From Halomonas sp. HL-48 (GTDB lineage: Bacteria; Pseudomonadota; Gammaproteobacteria; Pseudomonadales; Halomonadaceae): DNA of 64,000 nucleotides. The position numbers were made by a program, and so were the translations under genes. Position 1 is the first letter of the stretch, and each line of letters starts with the position of its first letter. The stretch covers positions 1 through 64,000 of the forward strand of contig NZ_LJZS01000021.1 in assembly GCF_001314875.1 (NCBI RefSeq). Direction: 5' to 3'. This document shows, piece by piece, positions 43,785 to 52,073 of the stretch. The notes under the pieces were generated by a model. The model had not been told where the DNA came from, searched no databases, and worked only from the letters and a program-made list of their open reading frames with translations.

Positions 43785-45551
43785 ATGAATCAACGAATCC
43801 AGCTGGCGTCGATAGACGATCAGCGTAACGCCGAAGCCCGAGAAGCGGTACGCCAGCGTATCTCGTGGCCAGCGAATCTAACGCCCGCCAACGTGACCTA
43901 CCATAGTCGTGGTCACGTAATTCTTATTGGAGCGAGCGACACTACCGAAGCGGCTGCCCGCGCCCTGCAGGGCAGCGGGCTCGCGTCGTTGACGCTGCTG
44001 GCCGAAGACAGCCGGGAATCAGCCGCGCCGCTGCCCGAGCAAGCATCACCAGACGTCGCCTCACCGGTCGCCTCATCTGATGTCATGCCCCAGGGGCATG
44101 CCCAGCCCATCGTCCGTCATGCCCTGAGCACGGCTCAGCGCAGCGCCCTGCGTATCAGCGGTCATTTGGGTGCGTTCGACGTTCGCATCGACGACAGCGG
44201 CAATTTGCTCAATTTGGCCCGGGCGTTTATCGACCGTGACCATTTCGACGTGGTGTTAGACCTGAGTGCCACGCCGGTGATGACTACCGAACTGCCGCCC
44301 CCCGGCTACGTACTACTCGACTGGACCGACGTCGACCGCCGCCGTGATGCGGTGGATTCAGTGGCTGAGCTGGTCGGCGAGTTCGACAAGCCGCGTTATT
44401 TCCAGGTCAACAGCGATCTCTGCGCGCATTCCTCCAGCGGCAACACCGGCTGTACCCGCTGCCTGGACGTGTGTCCTGCCGATGCTATCAGCAGTCATCA
44501 GGGCCGCATTGAATCGCGGATCGAGATCGACCCCTATCTGTGCCAGGGCGTCGGCAGCTGCACCAGCGCCTGCCCGACCGGCGCCATTGAATTTCGCCTG
44601 CCCGACACCCGCCGCCAGCAGGACACGCTGTCCACCTGGCTTGCCGCCTACCGCGAAGCCGGCGGTCAAGCGCCGGTACTGCGCTTTATCACCCATGATT
44701 CCCTGGACGCTGAACAGGTGGCCGGCGTAACGCCCGCCGGGCACGTGCTGGATATCCCCCTGGAAGAGCTCGGGGCGGCCGGTCACGACCAGTGGCTGAC
44801 GGCTCTGGCCAGCGGTGCCGCCGAAGTGCGCATCCAGGAACACCCCGGCATGCCCGCCCGCCTGAGCGCCTTTTTGGCTGATCAGGTGGGCCAGGCCCAG
44901 ACACTGCTGACTGCTCTGGGGCACGACCCGGCCCGCGTGCAACTGCTGGCTGTCGGCGATGCCCAGGCGCGCGACGCGTTGCCCATGCTGACGCCGTTGA
45001 CCGACCAGCCGCTGGCGCTGAACGAGCCCAATAAGCGCGCCCGTCTGAATATCGTGTTGGCACGCCTGGCCGAACTGGGTGCGCCTAGCGGTCAGCGCCA
45101 CGCCATGCCGCAAGGCGCGGCGTACGGGAGTATTCAGGTCGACAGCGACGCCTGCACGCTGTGTCATGCCTGCGTCAGCAGCTGTCCGACACCGGCGCTT
45201 TCCTCCGGGGGCAAGGTGCCTTCGCTGAACTTCCGCGAGGCGGATTGCGTGCAGTGCGGGCTTTGTGAACAGGCCTGTCCCGAAAATGCCATCACGCTGA
45301 TGCCGGGCTTCCTGGCCGCCGAGGCGCGGGAAACGCGCCAGGTGTGCCATGAGGAAGCGCCTTTTGAATGCATCGGCTGTGGCAAACCTTTCGCCACGGC
45401 CAGCACGGTTGCCAACATCAAGGCCAAGCTCGCTGATCACCCCTATTTTGCAGGCGACGCCATGCTGCGCCTGGAAATGTGCGAGGACTGCCGTGTGAAA
45501 GACGTATGGAAAACCATGATTCGTGATCCCGACGCCCAGTTGAGAATATAA
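43785..45551 (+). CDS. FDH-linked polyferredoxin-like 4Fe-4S protein
   Basis: A 588-residue iron-sulfur protein found in formate dehydrogenase clusters. Cysteine motifs read, in order: TGCTRCLDVCPADAI (about 222-238), YLCQGVGSCTSACPTGAI, CTLCHACVSSCPTPAL (about 455-470), CVQCGLCEQACPENAI and a C-terminal ECIGCGKPF plus MCEDCRVKD. The N-terminal 200 residues are unique to this kind and may fold like a Rossmann-type domain (HVILIGASDTTEAAARAL). No signal peptide is seen, so it is cytosolic. It could pass electrons to cytosolic acceptors or act as an assembly factor. Its role is unknown. Confidence 0.85.
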   Translation: MNQRIQLASIDDQRNAEAREAVRQRISWPANLTPANVTYHSRGHVILIGASDTTEAAARALQGSGLASLTLLAEDSRESAAPLPEQASPDVASPVASSDVMPQGHAQPIVRHALSTAQRSALRISGHLGAFDVRIDDSGNLLNLARAFIDRDHFDVVLDLSATPVMTTELPPPGYVLLDWTDVDRRRDAVDSVAELVGEFDKPRYFQVNSDLCAHSSSGNTGCTRCLDVCPADAISSHQGRIESRIEIDPYLCQGVGSCTSACPTGAIEFRLPDTRRQQDTLSTWLAAYREAGGQAPVLRFITHDSLDAEQVAGVTPAGHVLDIPLEELGAAGHDQWLTALASGAAEVRIQEHPGMPARLSAFLADQVGQAQTLLTALGHDPARVQLLAVGDAQARDALPMLTPLTDQPLALNEPNKRARLNIVLARLAELGAPSGQRHAMPQGAAYGSIQVDSDACTLCHACVSSCPTPALSSGGKVPSLNFREADCVQCGLCEQACPENAITLMPGFLAAEARETRQVCHEEAPFECIGCGKPFATASTVANIKAKLADHPYFAGDAMLRLEMCEDCRVKDVWKTMIRDPDAQLRI

Positions 45552-45554
45552 GCC

Positions 45555-46169
45555 ATGACGCAAACTGCCCCCGCGCTGAACGAGGCCGATGCTTTACGCG
45601 CTGATATCTATCGGCTGCTGGCAGCGCTCCTCCGTGAAGCGCCTAGCGACGAACTGCTCGGCTGGCTGGCCTCGCTGGACATCGAGCAGGACGGAAGCCG
45701 TCTGGCCGAGTGCTGGCGCGGGCTTAGCCAGGCCGCTGACAGTGCCGACACTCCGCATTTGAAACGCGCGCATTTCGGCCACCTGGTGGGCGTGATTCAG
45801 GGCGATGTCGTGCCCTATGCCTCCTGGTACCGCAACGGCGAACTGATGGAGGCAGCGCTCGTGGCGCTGCGTCGCGATCTTGGCGCGCTGGGCTTCGAGC
45901 GCAGCGAGCACACAAAGGATCCCGAGGATCACCTGGCCGCGCTGTGCGAAGTGATGGCCATGCTGATCGACGCGACGAGCGCGGACCAGGCGCACTTCTT
46001 TATGCATCACCTTGCCCCTTGGGCAAGCGACTGTTTTAACGACTTAGGGCAAGTCGACACGGCTTTTTATGCAGCGCTCGGGCAGTTGGGTAGCGCTTAC
46101 ATGGAGAGCGAAGAGGCCCGCCTGGCCATTGAGGCGAGCCATGCCCCTGTAAAAATCGTAGAACCTTGA
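45555..46169 (+). CDS. TorD/DmsD-type Tat chaperone
   Basis: A 204-residue, all-helical molecular chaperone with the family features LRADIYRLLAALLREAP at the N-terminus and HFFMHHLAPWASDCFNDL. Such proteins bind Tat signal peptides of molybdoenzymes and hold the apoenzyme until the cofactor is inserted. Its client here is very likely FdhA, encoded just after it. It starts three bases after the polyferredoxin stop codon. Confidence 0.9.
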   Translation: MTQTAPALNEADALRADIYRLLAALLREAPSDELLGWLASLDIEQDGSRLAECWRGLSQAADSADTPHLKRAHFGHLVGVIQGDVVPYASWYRNGELMEAALVALRRDLGALGFERSEHTKDPEDHLAALCEVMAMLIDATSADQAHFFMHHLAPWASDCFNDLGQVDTAFYAALGQLGSAYMESEEARLAIEASHAPVKIVEP

Positions 46170-46267
46170 CGTGACGCGCTAACGCGTTGGTTCACCGTCG
46201 GGTGAGCGCGCGGCAGCCATAGCACAAGATAAAACGGCCAAAGGCCATGGCAAGAGAGGAGAACACC

Positions 46268-46468
46268 ATGCAACAGTCACACAATCCTGAGCGCCGCCGG
46301 TTTATGAAAACCGTGGGGTTGGGAACCGCGGCCGCAGGCGCTGCTGCCGCAGTGGGCCATGTCACTTTGGCGCAAGCCGACAGCGCTCCCAGCGACGCTG
46401 AAAAACCGACAAAAAATTACCGTGAGACCGACCACGTCCGTGCTTTTTACGCCTCTTTGCGTGACTGA
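46268..46468 (+). CDS. Small Tat-signal protein of the formate dehydrogenase operon (FdhX-like)
   Basis: A 66-residue protein with a twin-arginine signal (ERRRFMKTVGLGTAAAGAAAAVGHVTLAQA) and a short mature tail ending YRETDHVRAFYASLRD. Small proteins like this accompany many FDH operons and are known as formate dehydrogenase region Tat targets or FdhX. ATG 46268 follows GAGAGGAG; the track's 46247 start is too far upstream. A role in maturation or export is likely but unproven. Confidence 0.86.
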   Translation: MQQSHNPERRRFMKTVGLGTAAAGAAAAVGHVTLAQADSAPSDAEKPTKNYRETDHVRAFYASLRD

Positions 46469-46492
46469 CGGCGGAATGCCAGGAGAATTGCC

Positions 46493-49348
46493 ATGCGTTT
46501 AACTCGCAAAACAGACACTCCCAAAGCTCCAGGCCTGGGTATTTCGCGCCGCCAGTTTATCAAACGCAGCGGCGCGGCAACCGGCGGTGTTGCCGCGCTG
46601 GGCTTTATGGGCGCGCCCATGATGCGGCGCGCCGAATCGGCGGATAAAACGCCGGTGCTGGATTCCCCGGTGGAAACCAAGCGCACGATCTGTTCGCACT
46701 GTTCGGTGGGCTGCGGCGTCTACGCCGAAGTGCAGGAAGGTATCTGGACCAAGCAGGAACCGGCCTTCGATCACCCGATCAACCGCGGCGCGCACTGCGC
46801 CAAAGGCGCCTCGTTGCGCCAGCACGGCCATTCCAGCCGGCGTCTCAAGTACCCCATGAAGCTGGTGGGCGGCGAATGGGAGCGCATGAGCTGGGAAGAT
46901 GCCGTCGACGAGATCGGCGACAAGTTGCTTGAGCTGCGCGATGAGCACGGTCCGGACAGCGTTTACTGGCTCGGCTCGGCCAAGTTCAGCAACGAGCAGG
47001 CGTACCTGATGCGCAAGCTCGCCTCCATGTGGGGCACCAACAATACCGACCACCAGGCGCGTATCTGTCACTCCACCACCGTGGCCGGGGTAGCCAATAC
47101 CTGGGGCTACGGGGCGATGACCAACTCGCTCAATGACATGCAAAACAGCAAGTCAATGCTGTTCATTGGCTCGAATCCGTCAGAAGCCCACCCGGTGGCG
47201 ATGCAGCACTTCCTGATTGCCAAGGAGCGCAACAACTGCGACATCATTGTCGCGGATCCGCGCTTTACCCGTACGGCGGCCAAAGCCAACAAATACGTAC
47301 GCCTGCGTCCAGGTTCCGACGTGGCCTACATTTGGGGCCTGCTGTGGCACATCTTTGAAAACGGCTGGGAAGATAGCGAATACATCAGCCAGCGCGTTTA
47401 CGGCATGGATGAAGTGCGCGAAGAAGTGTCCAACTTCCCGCCAGATGTGGTGGAAGACATCACCGGCGTCAGTGAAGAAGACATGCGCGACGTCGCCAAG
47501 CGCCTGGCCGACAATCGCCCCGGCTGTGTGGTGTGGTGCATGGGCGGTACCCAGCACACCACGGGCAACAACAACACCCGCGCCTACTGCATTCTAGAGC
47601 TGGCGCTGGGCAACATTGGCAAGTCGGGTGGCGGGGCCAATATTTTGCGTGGCCACGACAACGTTCAAGGCGCGACAGATCTGGGCCTGGGTTCAGACTC
47701 GCTGCCGGGTTACTACGGCTTGGCAGAAGGGGCATGGCAGCACTGGGCCAAGGTATGGGACGTTGACTACGATTGGCTGAAAGAGCGTTTCGACGACAGC
47801 GAATATGCTGATGGCAAGCCCATGAACACCAGCGGTATTACCGTATCGCGCTGGGTTGACGGGGTACTGGAAGAAGACGAAAACATCTCCCAGCGTACCG
47901 CCCTCAAGGCCATGTTCTACTGGGGCCACGCGGTCAACTCTCAGACCCGCGGCGTCGAAATGCAGCAGGCGATGAAAAAGCTCGACATGATGGTCATCGT
48001 CGACCCGTACCCGACCGTGGCGGCGGTTATGCACGACCGCACGGATGGCGTGTACCTGTTGCCGGCGGCAACCCAGTTCGAAACCACCGGCAGCGTGACG
48101 GCGACCAACCGTTCCATGCAGTGGCGCGATAAAGTCATCGATCCGCTGTTCGAGTCCAAGCCTGATCACGAGATCATGTACTTGTTTGCTCGCAAGCTCG
48201 GGTTTGGTGACGAACTGGTCGCCAACTACGAAATGAACGGTGATGAGCCGCTGATCGAAGATATCCTGCGCGAAATCAACAGCGGCATGTGGACCGTCGG
48301 CTACACCGGGCAGAGCCCGGAGCGGCTGAAAGAGCACCAGAAAAACTGGCATACCTTCAGCTTCGAGAACCTGCGCGCCCAAGGTGGCCCGGCAGATGGT
48401 GACTACTACGGCTTACCCTGGCCCTGCTGGGGCACACCGGAGTTTAAGCACCCGGGTTCGCCCAACCTATACGACACCAGCGTACCGGTAATGGAAGGCG
48501 GTATGGGCTTCCGTGCCCGCTTTGGTATCGAACGCGATGGCGTCAACCTGCTGGCCGAAGGTTCAGCGCCGGTGGATGGCGATATCGACGACGGCTATCC
48601 CGAGTTCAACGACCAACTGGTCAAGGACCTCGGCTGGTGGGATGACCTCACTGACGAGGAGAAAGAAGCGGCGGAAGGCAAGAACTGGAAGACCGATCTG
48701 TCTGGCGGTATCCAGCGGGTGGTGATCGAGCATGGTTGTGCTCCTTACGGCAATGCCAAGGCGCGGGCCGTGGTTTGGACCTTCCCCGACGAAGTGCCGA
48801 AGCACCGCGAACCGCTCTACTCGACACGCCGTGACCTGGTCGAAAAATACCCGACGTGGGACGACTTCGACTCGATCATGCGCCTGCCGACCATGTACAA
48901 GAGCGTTCAGGACGGCGCCCCCTCAGTGGATGACTATCCGATCATCCTGACCTCCGGGCGTCTGGTGGAGTACGAAGGTGGCGGTGAAGAGACACGCTCC
49001 ATGTCGTGGCTGGCCGAACTCCAGCAAGAAATGTTTGTGGAGATCAACCCGGCCGATGCCAACGATTTAGGCATCAGCGACGGCGATGATGTGTGGGTCG
49101 AAGGCGCCGAAGGTGGCCGTGTGAAAGTCAAGGCGATGGTGACGCCGCGCGTTGACCGTAAGGTTGCCTTCATGCCGTTCCACTTTGGCGGCATGTTCCA
49201 GGGCGAGAGCCTGGAAGGCATTTACCCAGAAGGCACAGCGCCCTACGTCATTGGCGAATCAGCCAACACCGCGACCACTTATGGCTACGACCCGGTGACA
49301 CTGATGCAAGAGACCAAGTGCACCATTTGCCGTATCGAGCGCGCCTAA
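46493..49348 (+). CDS. fdhA: Formate dehydrogenase catalytic subunit
   Basis: A 951-residue bis-MGD molybdo- or tungstoenzyme that oxidises formate to CO2 in the periplasm. The Tat signal SRRQFIK is at 18-24, the [4Fe-4S] site is ICSHCSVGCGVYAEV...GAHCAKGAS, and the metal ligand is cysteine 192 in HQARICHSTTVAG, replacing the selenocysteine of E. coli FdnG. The C-terminal cofactor domain begins near YPIILTSGRLVEYEGGGEETRS. It ends CTICRIERA. No in-frame TGA was needed to read through. It works with the following beta and gamma subunits. Confidence 0.95.
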   Translation: MRLTRKTDTPKAPGLGISRRQFIKRSGAATGGVAALGFMGAPMMRRAESADKTPVLDSPVETKRTICSHCSVGCGVYAEVQEGIWTKQEPAFDHPINRGAHCAKGASLRQHGHSSRRLKYPMKLVGGEWERMSWEDAVDEIGDKLLELRDEHGPDSVYWLGSAKFSNEQAYLMRKLASMWGTNNTDHQARICHSTTVAGVANTWGYGAMTNSLNDMQNSKSMLFIGSNPSEAHPVAMQHFLIAKERNNCDIIVADPRFTRTAAKANKYVRLRPGSDVAYIWGLLWHIFENGWEDSEYISQRVYGMDEVREEVSNFPPDVVEDITGVSEEDMRDVAKRLADNRPGCVVWCMGGTQHTTGNNNTRAYCILELALGNIGKSGGGANILRGHDNVQGATDLGLGSDSLPGYYGLAEGAWQHWAKVWDVDYDWLKERFDDSEYADGKPMNTSGITVSRWVDGVLEEDENISQRTALKAMFYWGHAVNSQTRGVEMQQAMKKLDMMVIVDPYPTVAAVMHDRTDGVYLLPAATQFETTGSVTATNRSMQWRDKVIDPLFESKPDHEIMYLFARKLGFGDELVANYEMNGDEPLIEDILREINSGMWTVGYTGQSPERLKEHQKNWHTFSFENLRAQGGPADGDYYGLPWPCWGTPEFKHPGSPNLYDTSVPVMEGGMGFRARFGIERDGVNLLAEGSAPVDGDIDDGYPEFNDQLVKDLGWWDDLTDEEKEAAEGKNWKTDLSGGIQRVVIEHGCAPYGNAKARAVVWTFPDEVPKHREPLYSTRRDLVEKYPTWDDFDSIMRLPTMYKSVQDGAPSVDDYPIILTSGRLVEYEGGGEETRSMSWLAELQQEMFVEINPADANDLGISDGDDVWVEGAEGGRVKVKAMVTPRVDRKVAFMPFHFGGMFQGESLEGIYPEGTAPYVIGESANTATTYGYDPVTLMQETKCTICRIERA

Positions 49349-49413
49349 GGCTCGCCCAGACCTGACAGCATCAACGGTGCGGGAGACATCCCGCGCCGTA
49401 TAAGGAGAACACC

Positions 49414-50028
49414 ATGGCTCAAATGAAATTTATGTGTGACGCCGAACGCTGCATCGAATGCAACGGCTGCGTGACCGCCTGTAAAAACGCCAATGATGTC
49501 GAATGGGGCATTCAGCGTCGTCGCGTTGTGACCCTGAACGACGGCGAATCTGACGAAATGTCCATTTCGGTTGCCTGTATGCACTGTGACGACGCGCCTT
49601 GCATGGCGGTGTGTCCGACCGACTGTTTCTACAAGACCGACGACGGTATCGTACTGCACGATAAAGACCTGTGTATCGGCTGTGGCTACTGCCTCTACGC
49701 CTGCCCCTTCGGCGCACCGCAGTTCCCGCAGCAGGATGCCTTCGGCGAACGCGGCAAGATGGACAAATGTACCTTCTGTGCCGGCGGCCCTGCCGAGAGC
49801 AAGGAAGAAGAATACGAGAAGTACGGTGCCAACCGCATCGCCGAAGGCAAGTTGCCGCTGTGCGCGGAAATGTGCTCCACCAAGGCCCTGCTGGCAGGTG
49901 ATGCGCAGGATGTTGCCGACATCTTCCGTCAGCGCGTCGTGCATCGTGGCCACGAAGACGGTGCCTGGTCCAACAACCCTCAGGCCAGTGCCGACAACCT
50001 AGCCTACGATGCTGCCCGTAAAGGGTAA
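49414..50028 (+). CDS. fdhB: Formate dehydrogenase iron-sulfur (beta) subunit
   Basis: A 204-residue ferredoxin-type subunit with four [4Fe-4S] groups: CDAERCIECNGCVTACK, CMHCDDAPCMAVCPTDCF, CIGCGYCLYACPFGAPQF and KCTFCAGG...LCAEMCSTKAL. It carries electrons from FdhA to the membrane subunit. It has no signal of its own and is exported with FdhA. ATG 49414 has AAGGAG upstream. It lies 12 bases before fdhC. Confidence 0.95.
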   Translation: MAQMKFMCDAERCIECNGCVTACKNANDVEWGIQRRRVVTLNDGESDEMSISVACMHCDDAPCMAVCPTDCFYKTDDGIVLHDKDLCIGCGYCLYACPFGAPQFPQQDAFGERGKMDKCTFCAGGPAESKEEEYEKYGANRIAEGKLPLCAEMCSTKALLAGDAQDVADIFRQRVVHRGHEDGAWSNNPQASADNLAYDAARKG

Positions 50029-50039
50029 GGAGGCTTTCC

Positions 50040-51134
50040 ATGAACCAGTTGACTGCTCAGGCACCCGGTGGGGTGCCGCATCTGAACCACTGGCAAGGGG
50101 TTTGGCGCTGGCTATTGTTGGCTTTTGTGCTGGTGCTGAGTCTCGGTGTGACACAGGTAGCGAATGCCCAGGCCGACCCTGACCGGGAGATGGGCACGGC
50201 AGCGCCGGGTATCGACGCTGACCAGTGGCGGGAAGTGCGCAGCGGTGAAACCGATGCCAACTACCGCGACTCGCGTTACGAGAGTAACTACAACCTGATT
50301 AACTCAAGCGGTGAAACCTGGCGCCAATGGCGTAATCGCTGGGTGTCACCGTTCGGGTTGATCGTGATTGGCGGCATGATCGGGATCATTACGCTGTTCT
50401 ACCTGATCATTGGTCGCAAGGATCTTGAAGAACCGCGAACGGGACGCAAGCTGTTCCGCTGGCCGCTTTTCATGCGTGCCTTGCACTGGTCGGTGGCATC
50501 GCTGTTCATTGTCCTGGCGCTTACCGGACTTAACTTGTTGTTCGGCAAGTTCGTCTTCCGCGGCCTGTTTGGCGATGCCTTCTGGGGGTGGATGGTCTCC
50601 TCCTCCAAAGTGTTGCACAACTATCTGGGACCAATCTTCGGCATCTTGCTGGTGATATTGCTGGTTAGTCTGATCAAGGACAACATGCCCAAAAAGCATG
50701 ACCTGGAATGGTTCAAGAAGGGCGGTGGCCTTGTCGGTAAAGGCCACGTGGACGCCGGCTTTGCCAACGGCGGTGAAAAAGCCTGGTACTGGCTGCTTGC
50801 GTCGGTGGGGCTTCTGGTGGTTGCCAGCGGCTTCGTGCTCGACTTCCCCAACTTCGGTCAGGGACGCGACACCATGCAGTGGGCCAACCTCGTTCACGCG
50901 GTGGGCGCTCTGGGGCTGACGGCCGTGTCGATCGGTCATATCTACATCGGCACCCTGGGCACGGAAGGCTCGCTGGAAGGTATGACTACCGGCTACGTTG
51001 ATGAAACCTGGGCCAAAGAGCACCACAACCTGTGGTACGAACAGGTCAAGGATCAGGCAGTTTCCGAGCAGGAACTGGCTGATCGGAAAGCTTCAAAAGA
51101 CTCAGGTGAATCACCTGCTCCTCGCTCCTCTTAA
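50040..51134 (+). CDS. fdhC: Formate dehydrogenase cytochrome b (gamma) subunit
   Basis: A 364-residue membrane anchor. It begins with a signal-like hydrophobic segment (VWRWLLLAFVLVLSLGVTQVANA), a periplasmic stretch rich in Y, R and N to about residue 97, and then the four-helix cytochrome b core with heme histidines likely in RALHWSVASLFIVLAL and LHNYLGPIF. It transfers electrons from FdhB to quinone. The extra N-terminal periplasmic domain marks this as the larger FdhC type. Terminator hairpin follows at 51153. Confidence 0.92.
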   Translation: MNQLTAQAPGGVPHLNHWQGVWRWLLLAFVLVLSLGVTQVANAQADPDREMGTAAPGIDADQWREVRSGETDANYRDSRYESNYNLINSSGETWRQWRNRWVSPFGLIVIGGMIGIITLFYLIIGRKDLEEPRTGRKLFRWPLFMRALHWSVASLFIVLALTGLNLLFGKFVFRGLFGDAFWGWMVSSSKVLHNYLGPIFGILLVILLVSLIKDNMPKKHDLEWFKKGGGLVGKGHVDAGFANGGEKAWYWLLASVGLLVVASGFVLDFPNFGQGRDTMQWANLVHAVGALGLTAVSIGHIYIGTLGTEGSLEGMTTGYVDETWAKEHHNLWYEQVKDQAVSEQELADRKASKDSGESPAPRSS

Positions 51135-51152
51135 GGTGCGCTGGAAGGTTGC

Positions 51153-51182
51153 AAAAGACACCGCCTACGGGCGGTGTCTTTT
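51153..51182 (+). terminator. Intrinsic terminator of the fdh operon
   Basis: AAAAGACACCGCC, loop TACG, GGCGGTGTCTTTT, a perfect 13-bp stem with a T-rich end, 18 bases after fdhC. Confidence 0.93.
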
Positions 51183-51222
51183 GTTATGCTGAGCTTAATT
51201 TCACTCCATAGAGGTCAAGGCG

Positions 51223-51546
51223 ATGGATAAGTTTGACGACACCACCCGTACCGAACTCGAAGCAGCAGCGTTTCGCCGTTTGCTGCAGCATCTCGACGAT
51301 AACAAGGACGTACAGAACATCGATCTGATGATTCTGGCCGATTTCTGTCGTAACTGTTTGTCCAAATGGCTGGTCAGCGCGGCGGAAGCGCGGGGCGAAC
51401 CGCTGACTTACGAAGAGGCCCGCGAATACGTTTACGGCATGCCCTACAGCGAATGGAAAGAACTGTATCAACCGCCCGCCACGCCCGAACAAATGGCGGC
51501 CTGGGAAGCTCATCACGCGAAAAAGAAAGCCGCGAAGCAGGAGTGA
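51223..51546 (+). CDS. DUF1244 domain protein
   Basis: A 107-residue protein of the DUF1244 family, with the conserved core RNCLSKWLVSAAEARGEPLTYEEAREYVYGMPYSEWKELYQ and a single likely helix bundle. Function is not known. A charged tail (AKKKAAKQE) ends it. It stands five bases ahead of moaB and is probably co-transcribed with moaB and the second moeA. Confidence 0.88.
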   Translation: MDKFDDTTRTELEAAAFRRLLQHLDDNKDVQNIDLMILADFCRNCLSKWLVSAAEARGEPLTYEEAREYVYGMPYSEWKELYQPPATPEQMAAWEAHHAKKKAAKQE

Positions 51547-51551
51547 AGGCG

Positions 51552-52073
51552 ATGGAAGAGGCAATGATTCCTTTATCGGTCGCGGTGTTAACCGTTTCGG
51601 ATACGCGCACGGAGGAGACGGACCGCAGTGGCCAGGCACTGGTCGCACGACTCTCTGAAGCCGGTCATCACCTGGCGGAAAAACGTATCGTGCCGGACGA
51701 TGTGTACACCATTCGCGCCGTGGTGGCCCAGTGGATTGCCGATAGTAACGTGCAAGTGGTAATCACCACCGGTGGCACTGGCTTTACCGGCCGTGACTCC
51801 ACCCCCGAAGCCGTCAGCGTGCTGTTGGATAAGCATATTGAAGGTTTTGGCGAACGCTTCCGTCAGCTCAGCGGCGAGGAAATCGGCAGCTCCACGATTC
51901 AAAGCCGCTGCCTCGGCGGGCTGGCCAACGCCACGGTGATCTTCTGTCTGCCGGGCTCGACCGGCGCCTGCCGCACCGGCTGGGACGGTATTCTGGCCGA
52001 GCAGCTCGACAGCCGCCACAAGCCGTGCAACTTTGCCAACCTGGTCATCCCCGAGCGTGGCCAGCATGGCTGA
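51552..52073 (+). CDS. moaB: Molybdenum cofactor biosynthesis protein B
   Basis: A 173-residue MoaB/MogA-fold protein with the molybdopterin-binding motif TTGGTGFTGRDSTPEAV and PGSTGACRTGWDGI. MoaB-type proteins adenylylate molybdopterin before metal insertion by MoeA. ATG 51552 (MEEAM) or 51564 are both possible; the track's 51366 start runs through the DUF1244 gene. The end overlaps the second moeA start by eight bases, so the last two steps are coupled. Confidence 0.93.
   Translation: MEEAMIPLSVAVLTVSDTRTEETDRSGQALVARLSEAGHHLAEKRIVPDDVYTIRAVVAQWIADSNVQVVITTGGTGFTGRDSTPEAVSVLLDKHIEGFGERFRQLSGEEIGSSTIQSRCLGGLANATVIFCLPGSTGACRTGWDGILAEQLDSRHKPCNFANLVIPERGQHG

Noticed and set aside
44358-45563. 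401-codon minus-strand ORF
   Set aside because: Antisense to the polyferredoxin gene, which carries the real cysteine motifs.
46493-49348. Selenocysteine codon in the formate dehydrogenase
   Set aside because: The catalytic position reads TGT (cysteine) and the frame has no internal TGA; no SECIS was needed.
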